64,000 bases of DNA from Thiobacillus sp. (GTDB taxonomy: Bacteria; Pseudomonadota; Gammaproteobacteria; Burkholderiales; Thiobacillaceae), in contig WGNC01000015.1 of NCBI GenBank assembly GCA_016124745.1, positions 1 to 64,000 of the forward strand, in the 5' to 3' direction. Below, piece after piece: positions 61,688-64,000 of the stretch. A program made the translations under genes and the position numbers. The first letter of the stretch is position 1, and each line of letters starts with the position of its first letter. The notes under the pieces are model-generated. The model made no database searches and had not been told where the DNA came from. It was given only the letters and a program-made list of their open reading frames with translations.

Positions 61688-64000
61688 ATGAATCCACCCC
61701 TGTCCAACCATCATTCCAGGCCCTTGCGGGGCTTGTACCTGGCACTGGTCAGCTTCATCCTCGCGGCCTACCTCTTCGCTGTCGTCCAGGACGGCTTCGA
61801 AGCGAAGCGGGAAGCCGAAACCCGTCTGCTCTATATCAAGAGCACCCTGGTGCAGAACACGCGCACCACGCTGAGAAACTTTGAGCTGGTGCTGCGCGGA
61901 CTGGGCAGCGAACTGGTCGCCCAGGGCGCGTTGCAGGCGCCCGAGCGCGGACGCGAGCTCATCGAACGAATGGAATCGATCGATCCCGGCATGGCGGGAT
62001 TCGGCTTGGCCAGGCCCGACGGGCAACTGATACTGGTGAGTGGCATCCCGGATGGCACGCCGCTGCCGAACCTGTTGCGACAGGCCGAAACCCGGGACAG
62101 CTTCCTGAAGAGCATCGCATCCGATCATATCGAAGTGGGGCGGACCTATTTCATGGGGCCGCTCGGGCATTGGGTCATCCCGGTTCGCGTTCCCATCCGC
62201 AACCGCCAGGGCCAGACGCTTGCGATCATGACGGCAGGCTATCCCATCGAGGGCAGTTCCGCCCTGTGGGCGCGCATGGAGATGCCGCCCGATATTCAGC
62301 TGGCCTTGCTGCGTGACGACAATTACCCCCAGTATCTTCATCCGCGCCCGCCCGGCCCGCCGGAAGTCATGAACCGGAACCTGTATGGCCAGCAGATCCA
62401 TCCGCAAACCATCCGGCAACTGGCTGAATTCAGGCTCGGCAGCGGTCTCGTGACGATCGACCTGCCACGCAACAACGGCCTGCACCTGGCCGCCTATGAA
62501 AACATGGACGACTACGGGCTGCTGGCCGGGGTGCTCATTCCCTGGCGATCCATCGTGATCGACTGGCTGCAACGGTTGCTGGCGCCGACCCTGCTGCTGC
62601 TGATCTTCCTCATCGGCGGCACCTGGATTTATCGGCGTGCCCAGTCACGCCAGGCAGAGAGCAACGCCGCGGTCGCCCGTCTTTCCGCCTGGCAGCAGGC
62701 TGTCCTGGATGGCGCGGACTACAGCATCATTTCCACCGACATCTCGGGCACCATCGTCAGCTTCAACAAGGCGGCCGAACGCATGCTGGGTTATGCCGCG
62801 GAAGACGTGGTGGGCAAGGCCACTCCCGAGCTGTTTCACGATCCGGCGGAAATCCGGCGCTACGCGGCCGAACTCGCGCAGGAATGGGGCGAACCGGTCG
62901 AACCGGATTTCGCGGTGCTGGTCGCCCGGGCCCAGCAGGGCCAGCCCGAGGAACGCGAATGGAGCCACCTGCGCAAGGATGGCAGCCGTTACCCGGTTCG
63001 CCTGTCGATCACCGCACTGCACGGGCAGGATGGCAGGATCGAGGGGTACATGGGGGTCGCCGCCGATCTTTCCGCGCAGAAGCAGGCGCAGGCGGACCTG
63101 CGGGACAGCGAAGCGCGTTATCGCACCCTGTTTCAACACGCCGGCGACAGCATCTTCCTGATGAAGGACGATCGCTTCGTCGACTGCAACCCGGCCACGC
63201 TGGGGATGTTCGGCTGCACGCGCGATCAGATCATCGGCGCCACGCCCTACCGCTACTCGCCCCTGTACCAGCCGGACGGCGCCCTGTCCCGGACCCGTGC
63301 GCAGGAAAAGATCGCGGCGGCCACCCGGGGCGAAACCCAGGTATTCGAATGGCGTCATCAACGTCATGACGGCACGCCCTTCGATGCGGAAGTGACCCTG
63401 AACATCGTGACGATCGGAGAGCAGCCGCATCTCCTCGCCACCGTGCGCGACATCAGTCAGCGCAAGAAAACCGAGGGCGATCTCCAGCAATCCCGCCAGA
63501 CGTTGATCGAACGCAACGAAAACCTGCGGCTCATCAACCAGCTTTCCAACCGGCTTCACGCGTCGCTGAAGCTGGACGACATTCTGAAAGAAACCATGGA
63601 GGCCCTGCTGGGCCTGAGCCATGCCCCGAGCATTGCAGTCTATTTGCTGAATCCGGACGGGTCTGAACTGAATCTGGTGGCCAGTCGCGGATTCAAGGAA
63701 AAAGTGCTGCGTCTGGGCGCCAGCCTCCCGGTGGAAGGCAGTCTGAGCGGCCTTTCCATCAGACAAGGGAAGCTACAGGTCAGCGAACATTTTGAGCACG
63801 ATGAGCGATTGCAACCCGATCTGAAGAATGCGCTGGTTGCCATGGGGCTGCATTCGGCGGCCGTCATTCCGATGATCTATCACGGGCACGCCCTGGGCTG
63901 CATCAACCTGCTTTACGCTGAGTGCCGGCAGTTCGGCGAAGTGGAACTGGAAACGCTGAACGCTTTCAGCAACACCGTTGCCCTGGCAATCGCCAATTCG
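61688..64000 (+). CDS. Membrane sensor with PAS, PAS and GAF domains (partial)
   Basis: Open frame from an ATG at 61688 to the window end, 771 residues so far. A first helix (about 15-33), a large periplasmic domain of the Cache/CHASE size (about 35-295) and a second helix (about 300-318) lead to PAS1 (IISTDISGTIVSFNKAAERM), PAS2 with a PAC segment (ATVRDISQRKKT), and a GAF domain (from about residue 625). The output domain (kinase, diguanylate cyclase or other) is cut off. The transmitter type cannot be decided. Confidence 0.85.
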   Translation, partial: MNPPLSNHHSRPLRGLYLALVSFILAAYLFAVVQDGFEAKREAETRLLYIKSTLVQNTRTTLRNFELVLRGLGSELVAQGALQAPERGRELIERMESIDPGMAGFGLARPDGQLILVSGIPDGTPLPNLLRQAETRDSFLKSIASDHIEVGRTYFMGPLGHWVIPVRVPIRNRQGQTLAIMTAGYPIEGSSALWARMEMPPDIQLALLRDDNYPQYLHPRPPGPPEVMNRNLYGQQIHPQTIRQLAEFRLGSGLVTIDLPRNNGLHLAAYENMDDYGLLAGVLIPWRSIVIDWLQRLLAPTLLLLIFLIGGTWIYRRAQSRQAESNAAVARLSAWQQAVLDGADYSIISTDISGTIVSFNKAAERMLGYAAEDVVGKATPELFHDPAEIRRYAAELAQEWGEPVEPDFAVLVARAQQGQPEEREWSHLRKDGSRYPVRLSITALHGQDGRIEGYMGVAADLSAQKQAQADLRDSEARYRTLFQHAGDSIFLMKDDRFVDCNPATLGMFGCTRDQIIGATPYRYSPLYQPDGALSRTRAQEKIAAATRGETQVFEWRHQRHDGTPFDAEVTLNIVTIGEQPHLLATVRDISQRKKTEGDLQQSRQTLIERNENLRLINQLSNRLHASLKLDDILKETMEALLGLSHAPSIAVYLLNPDGSELNLVASRGFKEKVLRLGASLPVEGSLSGLSIRQGKLQVSEHFEHDERLQPDLKNALVAMGLHSAAVIPMIYHGHALGCINLLYAECRQFGEVELETLNAFSNTVALAIANS

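Overview
The window looks like part of a high-GC betaproteobacterial chromosome, probably close to Thiobacillus and relatives (inference). The support is a betaproteobacterial pilB-pilC-pilD-coaE-zapD-yacG run, an rpsU-yqeY-dnaG-rpoD macromolecular-synthesis operon, a yibN-like rhodanese-grxC-secB-gpsA block, and several sulfur-handling genes. Coding density is very high, and many neighbouring genes overlap by 1 to 13 bases (GTGA, ATGA or TGATG junctions). I see no rRNA, CRISPR array, prophage or insertion sequence.

Region by region. 1-3139: an EnvZ/OmpR-type two-component pair (kinase cut by the window edge), divergent from three small secreted-protein genes. 3124-10931: alpha-2-macroglobulin plus penicillin-binding protein 1C. 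11032-18020: ferredoxin-NADP reductase, CCA-adding enzyme, NDUFA9-like protein, lytic transglycosylase, a DUF2892 membrane protein and threonine deaminase. 18102-27841: rpiA, the type IV pilus assembly/coaE/zapD/yacG operon, a CNNM/CorC transporter, a CcsA-like protein and ffh. 27916-29931: rpsP-rimM-trmD-rplS. 30064-31405: an alkyltransferase and xerD. 31424-36519: two minus-strand operons. One is macro domain + GCS2-like ligase + M14 deacylase; the other is folB + TauE/SafE exporter + a second M14 deacylase. 36571-39568: plsY, a coiled-coil membrane protein, tsaD and a small lipoprotein. 39896-44485: rpsU-yqeY-dnaG-rpoD and a CAT-anticodon tRNA. 44551-46632: two GT9 glycosyltransferases. 46988-53053: slmA, moeB, an unknown gene, ctpA, envC and gpmI. 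53220-61438: an ArsR-family repressor, an RND efflux pair, DUF2892, rhodanese, grxC, trxC, secB, an SH3 protein and gpsA. 61688-64000: a membrane PAS/PAS/GAF sensor, cut by the window end.

Most of the window is housekeeping. The parts most worth a second look are: (i) the macro-domain/GCS2-ligase/M14 cassette with its own promoter; (ii) an ArsR regulator with a Cys39/Cys105 pair spaced as in persulfide sensors, in front of an RND pump and DUF2892 gene joined to the rhodanese-grxC-secB-gpsA block; (iii) a near-perfect intrinsic terminator inside the first codons of pilD; (iv) a lipobox on PbpC while its alpha-2-macroglobulin partner lacks one.
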